Positions 34,501-43,979 of a DNA stretch of 64,000 nucleotides are shown here, in pieces. The notes under the pieces were generated by a model that did not search any database, was not told where the DNA came from, and was given only the letters and a program-made list of their open reading frames with translations. The position numbers and the translations under genes were made by a program. Numbering within the stretch: position 1 is the stretch's first letter; every line of letters begins with the position of its first letter. This DNA comes from Acidicapsa ligni. Lineage in GTDB: Bacteria; Acidobacteriota; Terriglobia; Terriglobales; Acidobacteriaceae. The stretch lies in contig NZ_JAGSYG010000006.1 in assembly GCF_025685655.1 (NCBI RefSeq), positions 186,001-250,000 of the forward strand. The letters are read 5' to 3'.

Positions 34501-35625
34501 GTGACTCAATTTGCAGACTTTACCATTTCCGAAACGCTCAAAAAGCGTATCGCTTCCCTCAACTTTGTAACCCCGACCCCAGTACAAGCTGGCGCGATCC
34601 CACCGGCGCTCGAAGGCAAAGACGTTCTCGCCACCGCCCAGACCGGCACCGGCAAGACCCTCAGCTTCCTGATTCCGATTCTGGAAAAGCTGGCCACTAC
34701 GGAATCCCGTTCCGCGACCGCTCTGATCCTGTTGCCGACACGCGAACTGGCCATGCAGGTCGAGGTAGCCTTCCGCAGCCTCAATACCAATCCGGCGAAC
34801 ACTGTCGCCCTGGTAGTTGGTGGCATGGCCGAGGGTCCTCAGTTACAACTTATCCGCCGCGGCGCACGACTTATCGTTGCCACGCCAGGCCGCCTCGAAG
34901 ACTATCTCAACCGCAAGCTCGTTAAGCTGGACCAGGTGAAGATTCTCGTACTCGACGAAGTAGATCGTATGTTGGATATGGGTTTCAAACCAGCCATCAA
35001 GCGTATCGCAGGCTGCCTGCCACTTAGCCGTCAGACGTTGTGCTATTCGGCAACTCTGGATGCGCAGATTCGCGAAGTCGTTCGTGAGTATATGAGCGAC
35101 CCTGTCCGCATCGAGATTGGTTCTGTGCTCAAGCCTTCTGAGAATGTCGAGTTACAGACATTTGAAGTTGAGCAGGATAGAAAGCAGGAGCTTCTCGAGC
35201 ACTTACTTGAAACAGGCGAAGGTAGCTTCCTTGTTTTCGTTCGCACTAAGCATGGTGCAGATCGCGTAGCCAGCCGCCTCGTTCGTTCAGGACATTCGGC
35301 AACGCAGATTCATGGCGATCGTTCGCAGGCACAGCGCAATCAGGCACTTAAGAGTTTCTCTGAAGGCCGTCATCGTATCCTCGTCGCAACCGATGTTGCT
35401 GCTCGCGGAATCGATGTTAAGCATGTCGCTCACGTAGTTAACTATGATATCCCGAAGGTAGCCGAAGACTTTGTGCATCGCATTGGTAGAACTGGCCGTG
35501 CACAGAGCCGCGGAATCGCTTCTACCTTCGCTTCGGCATCCGAACGCAGTGATTTACGTAAAATCGAACGTTCTTTGTCAATTTCCATGAAACGATTTAG
35601 GGTCACAGCGCCACAAACCGCGTAG
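34501..35625 (+). CDS. DEAD-box RNA helicase (RhlE/CsdA type)
   Basis: ATP-dependent RNA helicase, 374 residues. Seen in order: FVTPTPVQAGAIP (Q motif), AQTGTGKT (motif I), PTRELAMQ (Ia), TPGRL (Ib), DEVD (II, in place of the usual DEAD), SATL (III), VFVRTKHGADR (IV), ATDVAARGID (V) and HRIGRTGR (VI). The end is short, without the basic tails of larger family members. Start is GTG at 34501 with AAGGA five bases upstream; the frame open to 34402 is leader. 55 bp downstream is an RGG-rich zinc-ribbon protein gene, probably on the same transcript, which then ends at the terminator 36126-36157. Likely role: RNA remodelling in cold or ribosome assembly. Confidence 0.94.
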   Translation: MTQFADFTISETLKKRIASLNFVTPTPVQAGAIPPALEGKDVLATAQTGTGKTLSFLIPILEKLATTESRSATALILLPTRELAMQVEVAFRSLNTNPANTVALVVGGMAEGPQLQLIRRGARLIVATPGRLEDYLNRKLVKLDQVKILVLDEVDRMLDMGFKPAIKRIAGCLPLSRQTLCYSATLDAQIREVVREYMSDPVRIEIGSVLKPSENVELQTFEVEQDRKQELLEHLLETGEGSFLVFVRTKHGADRVASRLVRSGHSATQIHGDRSQAQRNQALKSFSEGRHRILVATDVAARGIDVKHVAHVVNYDIPKVAEDFVHRIGRTGRAQSRGIASTFASASERSDLRKIERSLSISMKRFRVTAPQTA

Positions 35626-35680
35626 ACTATTCGTACCCGCGCATTCTACGGGTTTCACAAACTGAAAAAGGGGAAACACC

Positions 35681-36088
35681 ATGGCTGGAGATCTGCAACT
35701 TACCTGTAGCGACTGCGGACGGGAATTTACTTTTACTGCTGCTGACCAAACGTTCTTCCAGGAACGGGGATATTCGACGCCAAAGCGCTGCAAGCCTTGC
35801 AGGCAGGCCAAGAAGGCCGACCAAGCCGGAGGTGGCGGCGGATTTGGTGGCGGCGGAAGCAGCTACGGCGGGGGCGGCGGTTATAGCTCACGCGCATCCA
35901 CCGGAACCGCAGTTGTTTGCTCTGGCTGCGGCCAGCAAACCACTGTTCCTTTTGAACCAAGGGGCGATCGTCCGGTATTCTGCCGCGATTGCTTCCAGGC
36001 ACAAAAGGGCGGCGCGGGCGGCGGCGGTGGCCGTGGACGCGGCGGCAACGACCGTGGCGGTGGCGGCGGACGCGGCGGACGGTACTAA
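35681..36088 (+). CDS. Zinc-ribbon protein with Gly-rich and RGG segments
   Basis: 135 residues. Two zinc ribbons: CSDCGREFTFTAADQTFFQE ... CKPC (residues 9-40, the 'probable zinc-ribbon' type zf-trcl) and CSGCGQQTTVPF ... CRDC (about 80-105). Between them is a Gly/Ser/Tyr-rich linker; the C terminus is an RGG tail (GRGRGGNDRGGGGGRGGRY). Such RGG and Gly/Tyr-rich stretches commonly bind RNA and can drive condensation. GGAAAC-rich region with AAAGGGG about nine bases ahead of ATG. Location right behind a DEAD-box helicase supports an RNA-related partner role (inference). Confidence 0.85.
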   Translation: MAGDLQLTCSDCGREFTFTAADQTFFQERGYSTPKRCKPCRQAKKADQAGGGGGFGGGGSSYGGGGGYSSRASTGTAVVCSGCGQQTTVPFEPRGDRPVFCRDCFQAQKGGAGGGGGRGRGGNDRGGGGGRGGRY

Positions 36089-36125
36089 CGTACTGTTACG
36101 CTAACTCGCATAACTAAGTTACAAG

Positions 36126-36157
36126 AAGGGCCTATCTTCGAAAGAAGATAGGCCCTT
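36126..36157 (+). terminator. Strong intrinsic terminator of the helicase operon
   Basis: AAGGGCCTATCTTC, loop GAAA, GAAGATAGGCCCTTT: a perfect 14-bp stem with a stable tetraloop, followed by GGCTTTT. Confidence 0.92.
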
Positions 36158-36597
36158 TGGCTTTTAACCTATAAGATCTTTTTAAATCCAAGAGACCGGT
36201 CTAAGAAATCCGATCCAAGAAATCTATTGATACTTAGTTTGAAGATCTCTGCTGAATTGGTCGGCATCTTATGCGATATAAATTGCAGTTATCCCTCGAC
36301 CATTGACTTTCATCTGGCAGGAACCAGGAGCTGTTGTCCCTCTCACATCGATTGTGTCAGGACATGGAATGGCAAACGCGCATGCAATCCGTCGCATTGA
36401 ACACTGCAAACAGCACGCTTAAACGCGCTCGTCGTTGAAACATATTCAACCATCCGATCGTGACCAATTCGGTTGGCAAGTGTCTGGTACCATTAAGGAC
36501 GATTGCTGCTGCTGGCCCTGGTCGCCGGGAATGCGAAGACGAAGCGCACACGACTGACGGATCAGGCTGTGGGAGCACATACACAAGGAGAATTCCC
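36158..36597 (+). other. 440-bp gap upstream of the aldolase gene
   Basis: No gene seen. Presumably holds the aldolase promoter; a weak candidate is TTGGCA near 36474 with TAAGGA about 17 bases later. The aldolase ribosome-binding site AAGGAG is at its right end. Confidence 0.4.
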
Positions 36598-37650
36598 ATG
36601 CCTCTAGTTTCGATGCGCCAGCTACTCGACGAGGCCGCCAAAGGCGGTTATGGCGTCGGTGCCTTCAACGTCAACAATATGGAACAGATCCAGGCCATTA
36701 TGGAAGCCGCGCAGGAAACCAACAGCCCTGTCATTATTCAGGCCAGCCGCGGAGCACGTCAGTATTCTCAGGATAAGTTTCTGTACCACTTGATGCTGGC
36801 TGCTGCTGAACTCTATCCGCAGATTCCGATTGCCATGCACCAGGATCACGGCAACAGCTTCGAGACCTGCAAGAGCGCAATTGAATTAGGCTTTACCAGC
36901 GTCATGATGGATGGATCCTTAAAGGCAGACGGCAAAACGCCTACAGAGTTTGAAGAGAATGTCGAAGTTACGCGCAAGGTTGTCGACTACGCGCACGAAC
37001 GCGGCGTAACGGTCGAGGGCGAGATCGGCGTACTCGGCGGCATCGAAGACGGACACGGCGCAGGCGGCACTGGCCTGGAGCATGTCACCGATCCTGACCA
37101 GGCTGTGGAGTTTGCCGAGCGCACCGGCGTGGATGCGCTGGCGATTGCCATCGGCACCAGCCACGGTGCTTACAAGTTCAGCAAGAAGCCGGATGGTTCC
37201 GTATTGAAGATGGACATCCTGATCGAGATTCACAAGCGGTTGCCCAAGACGCATCTCGTAATGCACGGCAGCTCGTCTGTGCCAAAGGATCTGCAGGACA
37301 TCATCAATCAGTATGGTGGTCACCTGAAAGAAACATGGGGCGTGCCGGTTGAAGAAATCCAGCTCGGCATCCAGCACGGCGTACGCAAGATCAACGTGGA
37401 CACGGACAACCGTCTCGCCATCACCGGCGCAATCCGCAAGGTGCTGTTTGAGAGCCCGGAGAAGTTCGATCCCCGCGACTACAACAAGCCAGCGCGTGAA
37501 GCGATGCAGAAGGTTGTGGCTACGCGTATGACGCAGTTTGGACAAGCCGGTCACGCAGGCGACTACACGCAGAAGGCTATCTCCGAAATGGCCGCCGGAT
37601 ACAAGAACGGCACGCTGGATACGCGTCCTTCCCTGGCTGGCGCACACTAA
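36598..37650 (+). CDS. fba: Fructose-bisphosphate aldolase, class II
   Basis: Zinc-dependent aldolase splitting fructose-1,6-bisphosphate into dihydroxyacetone phosphate and glyceraldehyde-3-phosphate. Seen: [16 protein letters not shown], catalytic Asp and zinc His in [24 protein letters not shown], the zinc His/Gly loop [20 protein letters not shown], and [11 protein letters not shown]. 350 residues, the longer Calvin-type form. ATG at 36598 with AAGGAG eight bases upstream; the frame open to 36460 is untranslated. Single-gene unit closed by a strong terminator. Confidence 0.96.
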   Translation: MPLVSMRQLLDEAAKGGYGVGAFNVNNMEQIQAIMEAAQETNSPVIIQASRGARQYSQDKFLYHLMLAAAELYPQIPIAMHQDHGNSFETCKSAIELGFTSVMMDGSLKADGKTPTEFEENVEVTRKVVDYAHERGVTVEGEIGVLGGIEDGHGAGGTGLEHVTDPDQAVEFAERTGVDALAIAIGTSHGAYKFSKKPDGSVLKMDILIEIHKRLPKTHLVMHGSSSVPKDLQDIINQYGGHLKETWGVPVEEIQLGIQHGVRKINVDTDNRLAITGAIRKVLFESPEKFDPRDYNKPAREAMQKVVATRMTQFGQAGHAGDYTQKAISEMAAGYKNGTLDTRPSLAGAH

Positions 37651-37671
37651 AACGACATCGCAACCAGACTG

Positions 37672-37709
37672 AAAATGGCCACTTCCGCATATGCGGAGTG
37701 GCCATTTTT
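37672..37709 (+). terminator. Intrinsic terminator of fba
   Basis: AAAATGGCCACTTCCGCAT pairs perfectly with ATGCGGAGTGGCCATTTT around a minimal loop, followed by T residues; works in both directions and so also closes the DUF421 gene coming from the right. Confidence 0.93.
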
Positions 37710-37771
37710 ATCGAACTTTTTTCGACTTACCCATTTGCCCAGCAGGATCACTGCATGGAACGAAATCCGCG

Positions 37772-38380
37772 TTATGCACCGTTCAATCGAGCTGCCTTCA
37801 GATTCGCAATCTCCTGGCTCAGCCCTTCCAGGCGCGCGAGTAGCTCGGCATGGCGCTTATCATCTACCGACGGGTTGGCGCCTTCAACATAAAAGGTACC
37901 GTTCGGTTCGAGCTCGCACTTATGAACCTGATCTATATTGTTAAATCCCTGGCGGTGGATGACGGAGAGCAGGTCCGCCATCGTGAGCGACTCGCTCTCC
38001 ATAGCCTTCTTATCGATCTTTCCATCTCGAACGAGAATCGTGGAATGCCCCTCCAAAGCGCCCGTAATTTTGCGAGAGCGATAGAGAATTCGCGCCATGA
38101 TCCAATTGATCGCCAGCAGAGAAAACGCTCCGATTATGCCGCCCGTGACGGAGTTATCTTCACCGATAATCGCGTTCTGCACCGTATTGGAAAGCGAAAG
38201 CAGAACGACAAGATCGAATGGATTGAGCTGTGCCAGTTCCCGCTTGCCAAAGAGGCGCAGCAGCAGAACCAGCACAATGTAGACGACCGCAGGGCGCAAC
38301 AGCTTCTCCAGAATGGGAAGCGGTAATTGGAACATGTGGTCCAGCGATGGCGAAAGAACGGTGTGCAGCAGAGATTGCAT
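37772..38380 (-). CDS. DUF421 (YetF-like) membrane protein
   Basis: 202-residue inner-membrane protein. Seen: three N-terminal hydrophobic helices (VVYIVLVLLLRLFGKRELAQL, LVVLLSLSNTVQNAII, IGAFSLLAINWIM) and the family's cytoplasmic part (HSTILVRDGKIDKKAMESESLTMADLLSVIHRQGF). Function not known; YetF/DUF421 proteins are linked to stress survival and some to spore or envelope. Its ATG overlaps the stop of the POTRA gene by one base (TGATG), so translation is coupled. The C-terminal 25 residues form an amphipathic helix. Confidence 0.9.
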   Translation of the reverse strand: MQSLLHTVLSPSLDHMFQLPLPILEKLLRPAVVYIVLVLLLRLFGKRELAQLNPFDLVVLLSLSNTVQNAIIGEDNSVTGGIIGAFSLLAINWIMARILYRSRKITGALEGHSTILVRDGKIDKKAMESESLTMADLLSVIHRQGFNNIDQVHKCELEPNGTFYVEGANPSVDDKRHAELLARLEGLSQEIANLKAARLNGA

Positions 38381-39657
38381 CAATGTTTTCTCTCGAGTCT
38401 CAGATTGACATCCACGGTGCGTACATCCTCGTTTAGATGCAGTGTGTAGCGCAAGTCAACTGTGGCAAAAACACGTTCCAACGCGGGATTTACGTCATGA
38501 GTAGCAACCATGCCCAGGATTGCTCCTTCGTTAAAAGGAGTACCTGCTGCAACCGGCCATGCTTTGAGAATAGCCGCTCGCAGATCCTCGCTCACATTTT
38601 CGACGGTAAGTTTACCCATCGTATATATGGGGCCTGGCTCCGCTGCTACCGTGTAGCTCACCGTACCGCTGGCGGCATCGAGCGTTTGCGTTGGCAGAAT
38701 CTGTGCCTTGGCATAACCCTTGTTGTGATATTGGCGCGCCAGAAACTTCCACTCTTCTCGCAGCTTTGCCGGGGAGACAACTTCGCCGGAATGCAGCCTC
38801 GATTGCTTATCGAAATCCGCCTGAGTCACGAGCATCCCCGGAGCAAGTTGCACATGCGCAAGCTTGAAGACAGGCCCCTCCGTCACAGTCACCGCGTATG
38901 GAAGATGAACACCTCCAGCGTCGACAACCGGGGTGAGCTGGACTGTAGCCTGAGCAGCTACCTGGAGATAGCCAAGTTCTGTATAGAAGTTGACCAGGTT
39001 CACCTCCAACTCACTTGCACTGCTATAGGCGTTGTAGGGTTTGCCGACATTCTTTTGCAGGATCGTGTTGGCCTTCGCCGCAAGATCGGCCGAGGCGCCA
39101 TCGAGGTGTATCTGGCCAATCGCTATCGGCGGATTGGACATCAGAATGCTCATCGCGCTGGCAGGTTCCGATACATGTTCGCTGTAAGGCACGCTCACGA
39201 GCGTAGCCTGGATTCCTTTCGCCGCAAGCTCCTGTTCGAGCGCCTTTCGGACGTCTTCTAGCAAGGTTCCGTCCATGGGAACTTTACCGTGATAAAGCGG
39301 TAACTGCGCGTGTAACTTCGCGTCGAGTTCTTTACCCTCCACAAGAGGGAGATTTTCATACCGGATCGGATAGAGAGCCTTTGCCGGAACGATCTGAAAG
39401 ACCAGATCCTGCCCATTGAACGTAAACGTCAGGTTCTCGAATATCCCGGTATCCATCAAGATTTTGGAGTGTGCGTTCATGTCGGCAGCAGTGAGTACCT
39501 CGCCTTTTTTCAGGCCTGAGGCAGCAAGCAGCTCTGCATCCGAGTACTCGGGATCACCCTTGAACTGGATGGACTTGGGTTGGAATTGCTGGGCCGCCAA
39601 GGGCAATGAAGAAACTGCGGACAGGAGCGCTAAAGACAACAAAATTGAACGGAGCAT
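38380..39657 (-). CDS. Secreted POTRA-domain protein without a barrel
   Basis: 425 residues with a signal peptide (LRSILLSLALLSAVSSLPLAAQ) and four to five POTRA-like beta-alpha-alpha-beta repeats (IQFKGDPEYSDAELLAASGLKKGE; IHLDGASADLAAKANTILQKNVGKPYN; VQLAPGMLVTQADFDKQSRLHSGE; TVENVSEDLRAAILKAWPVAAGTPFN), as found at the N terminus of BamA/TamA. The C terminus ends at LRLERKH with no 16-strand barrel, so this is a POTRA-only periplasmic protein. The ATG at 39657 is preferred over a TTG at 39675. Coupled to DUF421 downstream. Confidence 0.83.
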   Translation of the reverse strand: MLRSILLSLALLSAVSSLPLAAQQFQPKSIQFKGDPEYSDAELLAASGLKKGEVLTAADMNAHSKILMDTGIFENLTFTFNGQDLVFQIVPAKALYPIRYENLPLVEGKELDAKLHAQLPLYHGKVPMDGTLLEDVRKALEQELAAKGIQATLVSVPYSEHVSEPASAMSILMSNPPIAIGQIHLDGASADLAAKANTILQKNVGKPYNAYSSASELEVNLVNFYTELGYLQVAAQATVQLTPVVDAGGVHLPYAVTVTEGPVFKLAHVQLAPGMLVTQADFDKQSRLHSGEVVSPAKLREEWKFLARQYHNKGYAKAQILPTQTLDAASGTVSYTVAAEPGPIYTMGKLTVENVSEDLRAAILKAWPVAAGTPFNEGAILGMVATHDVNPALERVFATVDLRYTLHLNEDVRTVDVNLRLERKH

Positions 39658-39768
39658 ATAACGGTAGAGTAACAAGCGCAGCTATAACTCGACAGTAAAT
39701 CCGATGTATTCACAGACTTATAAAGAATCCCCGGGTGCGCTTGCCGTCGCCCCGGGGATGGACCGTAC

Positions 39769-41025
39769 TTAACTGCCTGAAATCGCTACTCGAACGGCGT
39801 CGACAGTGCGATCCTTATACCCCTGCCACGTAAGTTCCGCGGCTCTCTGGAGTGCGGATTCACTCATGTGATGGAGTAAGTCGCGATCCTGATGTAGCTG
39901 TAACAAACGAGCGGAGATTGCTTCGGGATCACGGATAGGAACGATGAACCCATCCTGTTGATCGCGCAGAATATCCGGGCCTCCGGTGTTGGGAGTCGTG
40001 ATCACCGGCAGTCCCTGCGAAAGCGCTTCGCCAATCACCAGGCCGAAGCCTTCAAACAGGGATGGAAAGACAAAAACATCATGCTGGCGCATCTCGGAGA
40101 GAATCTCCGAATGAGGCAGAGATGGAATCCAGCGATGCGTGTTGCAGGCTTTATCAAGAGCCTCTGAGCTGCCGACTTTACGGCCTACCACGGTGAGAGT
40201 TACCGCGCTGCCTAACTTATCGATAGCTTCAAAAAGATAAGAGATGCCCTTACGCTGCGCAAGGGAGCCGACATACAGAACGCGCAACGGCTTTTCTTTG
40301 CTCGTAACTTCGCGGCTCGCTGCAATAGGCCGCGGCGTTCCATAGGGAATAACTACTATTTTCTTGATTTCTCGTGGATATAACTTCAACGTGCTGCGGG
40401 TATAACTACTGGCGACCACAATCGTATCTGCCAGTGCTATCTCTTCATCCTTGCGAGCCAATTTCGCTGGGCTGTCGGCGAGAGCATTCAGAGTGCCCTT
40501 CCATGCCGGTTGCAGTTCCGCTTCTTCAATGGCGATTTCACGATTGGCTCGCCAGTAACCGATAGGCAGGTCATAGATGCAATGAACGCCAAGCTGGCGC
40601 GCCTTGCGAAACTGATGCAGCGCTCCGTCTTCATAAGCGTAAACGCCTCGCAGCCCCTTATATCCAGGCAAGCTGCGAGCGACGAAGCGATCTATGTCCG
40701 CATAAACGTTATCGATGGAGAAATAACTTGTCTCAGGCGTAACGAAATGCCGCTTCCCTGCCCGTATGAGAAAGTTGCGCACTAACTCGCGGAAGGGACG
40801 TGTGTGCACTAACTCGGGCGGCAACTGAACGCGAGTGCGGCGCTGCAACATGGCGCGCACGCTGCCCGGAACAAGCTTGGCCAGCGTACTTTCCGGACGC
40901 CACAGGATACAGGTATAAAACGCTTCGAGTAACTCTGCCTCGTGCAACGCACTTACTACGGCAGATACATTCGCGTTGCCCGTTGGATGACTGACGATAA
41001 CCTTTGCTGAAGATTGAGGGCTCAT
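39769..41025 (-). CDS. Glycosyltransferase family 4
   Basis: GT-B fold, retaining sugar transferase of the GT4 class, 418 residues. Seen: LRVLYVGSLAQRKGISYLFEA (start of the nucleotide-sugar domain), TLTVVGRKVG, and the donor-binding E-x7-E motif in FPSLFEGFGLVIGEALSQGLPVI. The N-terminal domain starts MSPQSSAKVIVSHPTGN; ATG at 41025 has GGAG five bases ahead, whereas the frame open to 41118 runs into guaA. Placed 19 bp after guaA, so probably on its transcript. Likely makes an exopolysaccharide or envelope glycan. Confidence 0.9.
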   Translation of the reverse strand: MSPQSSAKVIVSHPTGNANVSAVVSALHEAELLEAFYTCILWRPESTLAKLVPGSVRAMLQRRTRVQLPPELVHTRPFRELVRNFLIRAGKRHFVTPETSYFSIDNVYADIDRFVARSLPGYKGLRGVYAYEDGALHQFRKARQLGVHCIYDLPIGYWRANREIAIEEAELQPAWKGTLNALADSPAKLARKDEEIALADTIVVASSYTRSTLKLYPREIKKIVVIPYGTPRPIAASREVTSKEKPLRVLYVGSLAQRKGISYLFEAIDKLGSAVTLTVVGRKVGSSEALDKACNTHRWIPSLPHSEILSEMRQHDVFVFPSLFEGFGLVIGEALSQGLPVITTPNTGGPDILRDQQDGFIVPIRDPEAISARLLQLHQDRDLLHHMSESALQRAAELTWQGYKDRTVDAVRVAISGS

Positions 41026-41044
41026 GCTCTCCGGGGCCACTGCG

Positions 41045-42664
41045 TTACTCCCACTCAATTGTGCCGGGTGGCTTGGACGTGATGTCATAGACGACGCGAT
41101 TGATGCCACGCACTTCATTCACGATGCGGCTGGATATGCGCTTGAGCACTTCGTAAGGCAACGGCACCCAGTCCGCTGTCATGCCATCTTCAGAATGTAC
41201 GGCTCGAACCGCGCAGGTATTGGCATACGTGCGTTGATCGCCCATCACGCCGACGCTCTGCACCGGTAGCAGCACGGCAAAGCTCTGCCAGATTTTCGTG
41301 TAAAGTCCAGCCGCCTTGATCTCGCTGACGACGACTTCATCCGCTTCCTGAAGAATGGCAACACGCTCGGCAGTAACTTCTCCAAGGATGCGAACAGCGA
41401 GGCCTGGGCCGGGGAACGGCTGGCGACCGAGGATATCTTCCGGCATGCCGAGATCGCGGCCAATGCGTCGGACCTCATCCTTGAAAAGATCGCGCAGAGG
41501 CTCAATCAGTTTCATCTTCATCGTTTCAGGCAGACCGCCGACGTTGTGATGACTCTTGATCGTCTGCGATGGGCCACGCACGCTGGATGACTCGATCACA
41601 TCGGGATAAAGCGTGCCTTGAACAAGCCAATCGACCCCGCCCGATTGCTCCGCGATGCGAGCAGCCTCATCGTCAAAGACAGCGATAAATTCGCGACCGA
41701 TGATCTTGCGCTTGGTCTCTGGATCCGTCACACCGGCCAGTTTGGCCAGAAAGCGCTCGCTCGAATCGACAGGCACAAGATTCAGGCCGAGCTTGCCGCG
41801 CAGATTTTGTGTGACCTGCGTGAACTCGTTCTTACGCAGAACTCCATTGTTCACAAAGACACACGTCAACTGATCGCCAATAGCGCGATGCACCAGGACC
41901 GCAGCCACGGACGAATCCACGCCACCCGACAGCGCGCAGAGAACGTGGCCTTTGCCAACCTTCTCGCGAATCGCGGCCACGGTGGACTCGATAAAGTGCG
42001 AGGGTGTCCAGTCGCCCTTGGCTCCACAGAGGTTGAAGACAAAGTTGCGGATAAGCTGCGGCCCAAGCGGGGTATGATGCACCTCGGGATGAAACTGCAC
42101 GGCCCATATCTTCGCGGATTCATTGGCAATACCTGCCAGTGCATTCGAGGTGACAGCAGTCCGGTGAAAGCCCGCTGGAAGTTCGAGGGCCTCGTCGCCG
42201 TGGCTCATCCAGACCTGAATCGTCGGGGGCAGATCGGCAAAAAGCGGCGACTTCGGGTCTTCGATCGTGACCTCGGCGTGACCGTATTCGCGCTTGCTCG
42301 CCGGAACGACCTTGCCGCCAAGATGGTAGGCGATGAACTGCAATCCGTAGCAGATACCGAGCGTGGGAAGGCCAAGCTGCAGGATGGCGGGATCGGCATT
42401 GGGAGCGTCAGCGTCATACACCGACGATGGTCCGCCGGAAAGAATAATGCCGATCGGCGAATATGCCAGAATCTCCGCAATCGAGGCCGTACAGGGAAGA
42501 ACGGCTGAGAAGACGTTCTGTTCACGAATGCGGCGCGCGATGAGTTGCGTGTACTGCGAGCCGAAATCCAGGATGACTATGCTTTGGGTGTCCACTCCAT
42601 AGTTTGGCAGGACGACGGTAGGGGTGGCAAGCGGTTTTGGCAGTTCGAGCGCCCGGCAACTCAT
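41045..42664 (-). CDS. guaA: GMP synthase (glutamine-hydrolysing)
   Basis: Converts XMP to GMP with ATP and glutamine. Seen: class I glutamine amidotransferase domain with nucleophile Cys in LGICYGLQ and His/Glu in [11 protein letters not shown]-pyrophosphatase P-loop ALSGGVDSS; and the C-terminal dimerisation/XMP domain with [14 protein letters not shown] and the end KPPGTIEWE. About 539 residues. Start is set at the ATG 42664 though no ribosome-binding site is clear; a GTG at 42679 is an alternative. Followed by a GT4 gene. Confidence 0.96.
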   Translation of the reverse strand: MSCRALELPKPLATPTVVLPNYGVDTQSIVILDFGSQYTQLIARRIREQNVFSAVLPCTASIAEILAYSPIGIILSGGPSSVYDADAPNADPAILQLGLPTLGICYGLQFIAYHLGGKVVPASKREYGHAEVTIEDPKSPLFADLPPTIQVWMSHGDEALELPAGFHRTAVTSNALAGIANESAKIWAVQFHPEVHHTPLGPQLIRNFVFNLCGAKGDWTPSHFIESTVAAIREKVGKGHVLCALSGGVDSSVAAVLVHRAIGDQLTCVFVNNGVLRKNEFTQVTQNLRGKLGLNLVPVDSSERFLAKLAGVTDPETKRKIIGREFIAVFDDEAARIAEQSGGVDWLVQGTLYPDVIESSSVRGPSQTIKSHHNVGGLPETMKMKLIEPLRDLFKDEVRRIGRDLGMPEDILGRQPFPGPGLAVRILGEVTAERVAILQEADEVVVSEIKAAGLYTKIWQSFAVLLPVQSVGVMGDQRTYANTCAVRAVHSEDGMTADWVPLPYEVLKRISSRIVNEVRGINRVVYDITSKPPGTIEWE

Positions 42665-42805
42665 TCGCAGGGAATACACGACTGTGCGTTATTCTGATAT
42701 CAACTGGTTGCCTGGACGCATAAAGCAACCCAGACCCGCTTGAAGAAAAGCTGGTTTCGATCTGGTGACGTTGTTCCCCCAACAGTAAAGCGAGATCCCT
42801 GACCA

Positions 42806-43960
42806 ATGTTTGCCTGGCTTTCCCATTTCCGCCTCCGCCGCATCATCACCAGTAACCGGTTCATTCCCGAGGTGGATGGGTTCCGGTTCCTTGCTATTTT
42901 TATGGTGATTGCTTCGCATGTATTTGTGCAGATTAACCCGCCAATCGGTACCGGCCTCTTCCCAACGCTCTTTCATCGCGCGGTAGAACATGGCAAGATC
43001 GGCGTCTGCCTTTTCTTCACAATCAGCGGATTTATCCTCGCGCTTCCCTTTGCGCGCCATAATTTACTCGACGCCAAGCCGGTCAAATTGAGCAGCTATT
43101 TCAAGCGCAGGCTGACCCGTCTGGAGCCGCCCTATGTGCTGGCGATGCTGGTGCGCTTTCCGATGGTGGCTTTCTATAAACATGCCGCCGTTGGAGCCGT
43201 AGCCGTACATCTGCTGGCCTCGCTCTTCTATGTGCATAGCCTGGTTTACAACCAATACTCCACGATCAACCCGCCTGCGTGGTCGTTGGAGATTGAGGTG
43301 CAGTTCTACATCCTGGCGCCACTCCTGGCTGCGGTTTTCTATGTGCGGCCTGCGATCCTGCGAAGACTGATTCTTGTAGTCGCAATACTCGCAGCAGACT
43401 ATGGATCGCACGCCTGGATTAATCCGGAGAGCCGTGTTGCACTGACGTTACTGGCGTTTTCGCAATTCTTTCTGGCCGGTTTTCTCTTGTGTGAAATTTA
43501 TCTCTCGCAGAGTCATCCCAAACTGCCCCGTGTTTGCTGGGATCTGCTCGGCCTCGTCGCGCTGGGCTGGATTCTCTTCGGGACAAATTATCAGATCTAT
43601 ATGCTGGTTCTGCCCTTCGCGACAATCCTGTTGTATCTGGCGGGCTTTCACGGATGGGCGGTACGCGCTTTCTTCGCCTTCCCAGCCGTCAGCATCATCG
43701 GCGGCATGTGCTACAGCCTCTATCTCACGCATACGCTGGTGCTTACTGGAGTTGCAATACTGCTGGGGCACATGCACATGGCACGTTTGCCTATCTGGAT
43801 AGGAACACCTGCAATTTTTGCCTTGAGCTTTGCAGCAACGCTTGCGATAGGAACGATCTTCTTCGTCCTGATTGAGCGCCCCTGCATGGATCCCGAATGG
43901 CCGCAAAAGCTCGCGCGCAAATTCAAAGGAACAGGCAAAGCAGATATCGTCCGCACCTAG
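42806..43960 (+). CDS. Acyltransferase 3 family membrane protein (OafA/YrhL-like)
   Basis: Integral membrane O-acyltransferase that decorates polysaccharide or lipid; 384 residues with about ten hydrophobic helices. Seen: the conserved N-terminal block IPEVDGFRFLAIFMVIASHVF with its His, the RR-x-L-P-like motif FKRRLTRLEPPYVLAML, and WSLEIEVQFYILAPLL with the family Glu. Divergent from guaA, 141 bp apart. The exact acceptor is unknown; nearness to a GT4 gene fits envelope glycan modification. Confidence 0.92.
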   Translation: MFAWLSHFRLRRIITSNRFIPEVDGFRFLAIFMVIASHVFVQINPPIGTGLFPTLFHRAVEHGKIGVCLFFTISGFILALPFARHNLLDAKPVKLSSYFKRRLTRLEPPYVLAMLVRFPMVAFYKHAAVGAVAVHLLASLFYVHSLVYNQYSTINPPAWSLEIEVQFYILAPLLAAVFYVRPAILRRLILVVAILAADYGSHAWINPESRVALTLLAFSQFFLAGFLLCEIYLSQSHPKLPRVCWDLLGLVALGWILFGTNYQIYMLVLPFATILLYLAGFHGWAVRAFFAFPAVSIIGGMCYSLYLTHTLVLTGVAILLGHMHMARLPIWIGTPAIFALSFAATLAIGTIFFVLIERPCMDPEWPQKLARKFKGTGKADIVRT

Positions 43961-43979
43961 GAAGTTCCTGTCAGAGCCT

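Noticed and set aside
36919..37647. 242-codon frame antisense to fba
   Set aside because: Shadow of the aldolase gene.
41618..42508. 296-codon frame antisense to guaA
   Set aside because: Shadow of guaA, with no domains or start signals.
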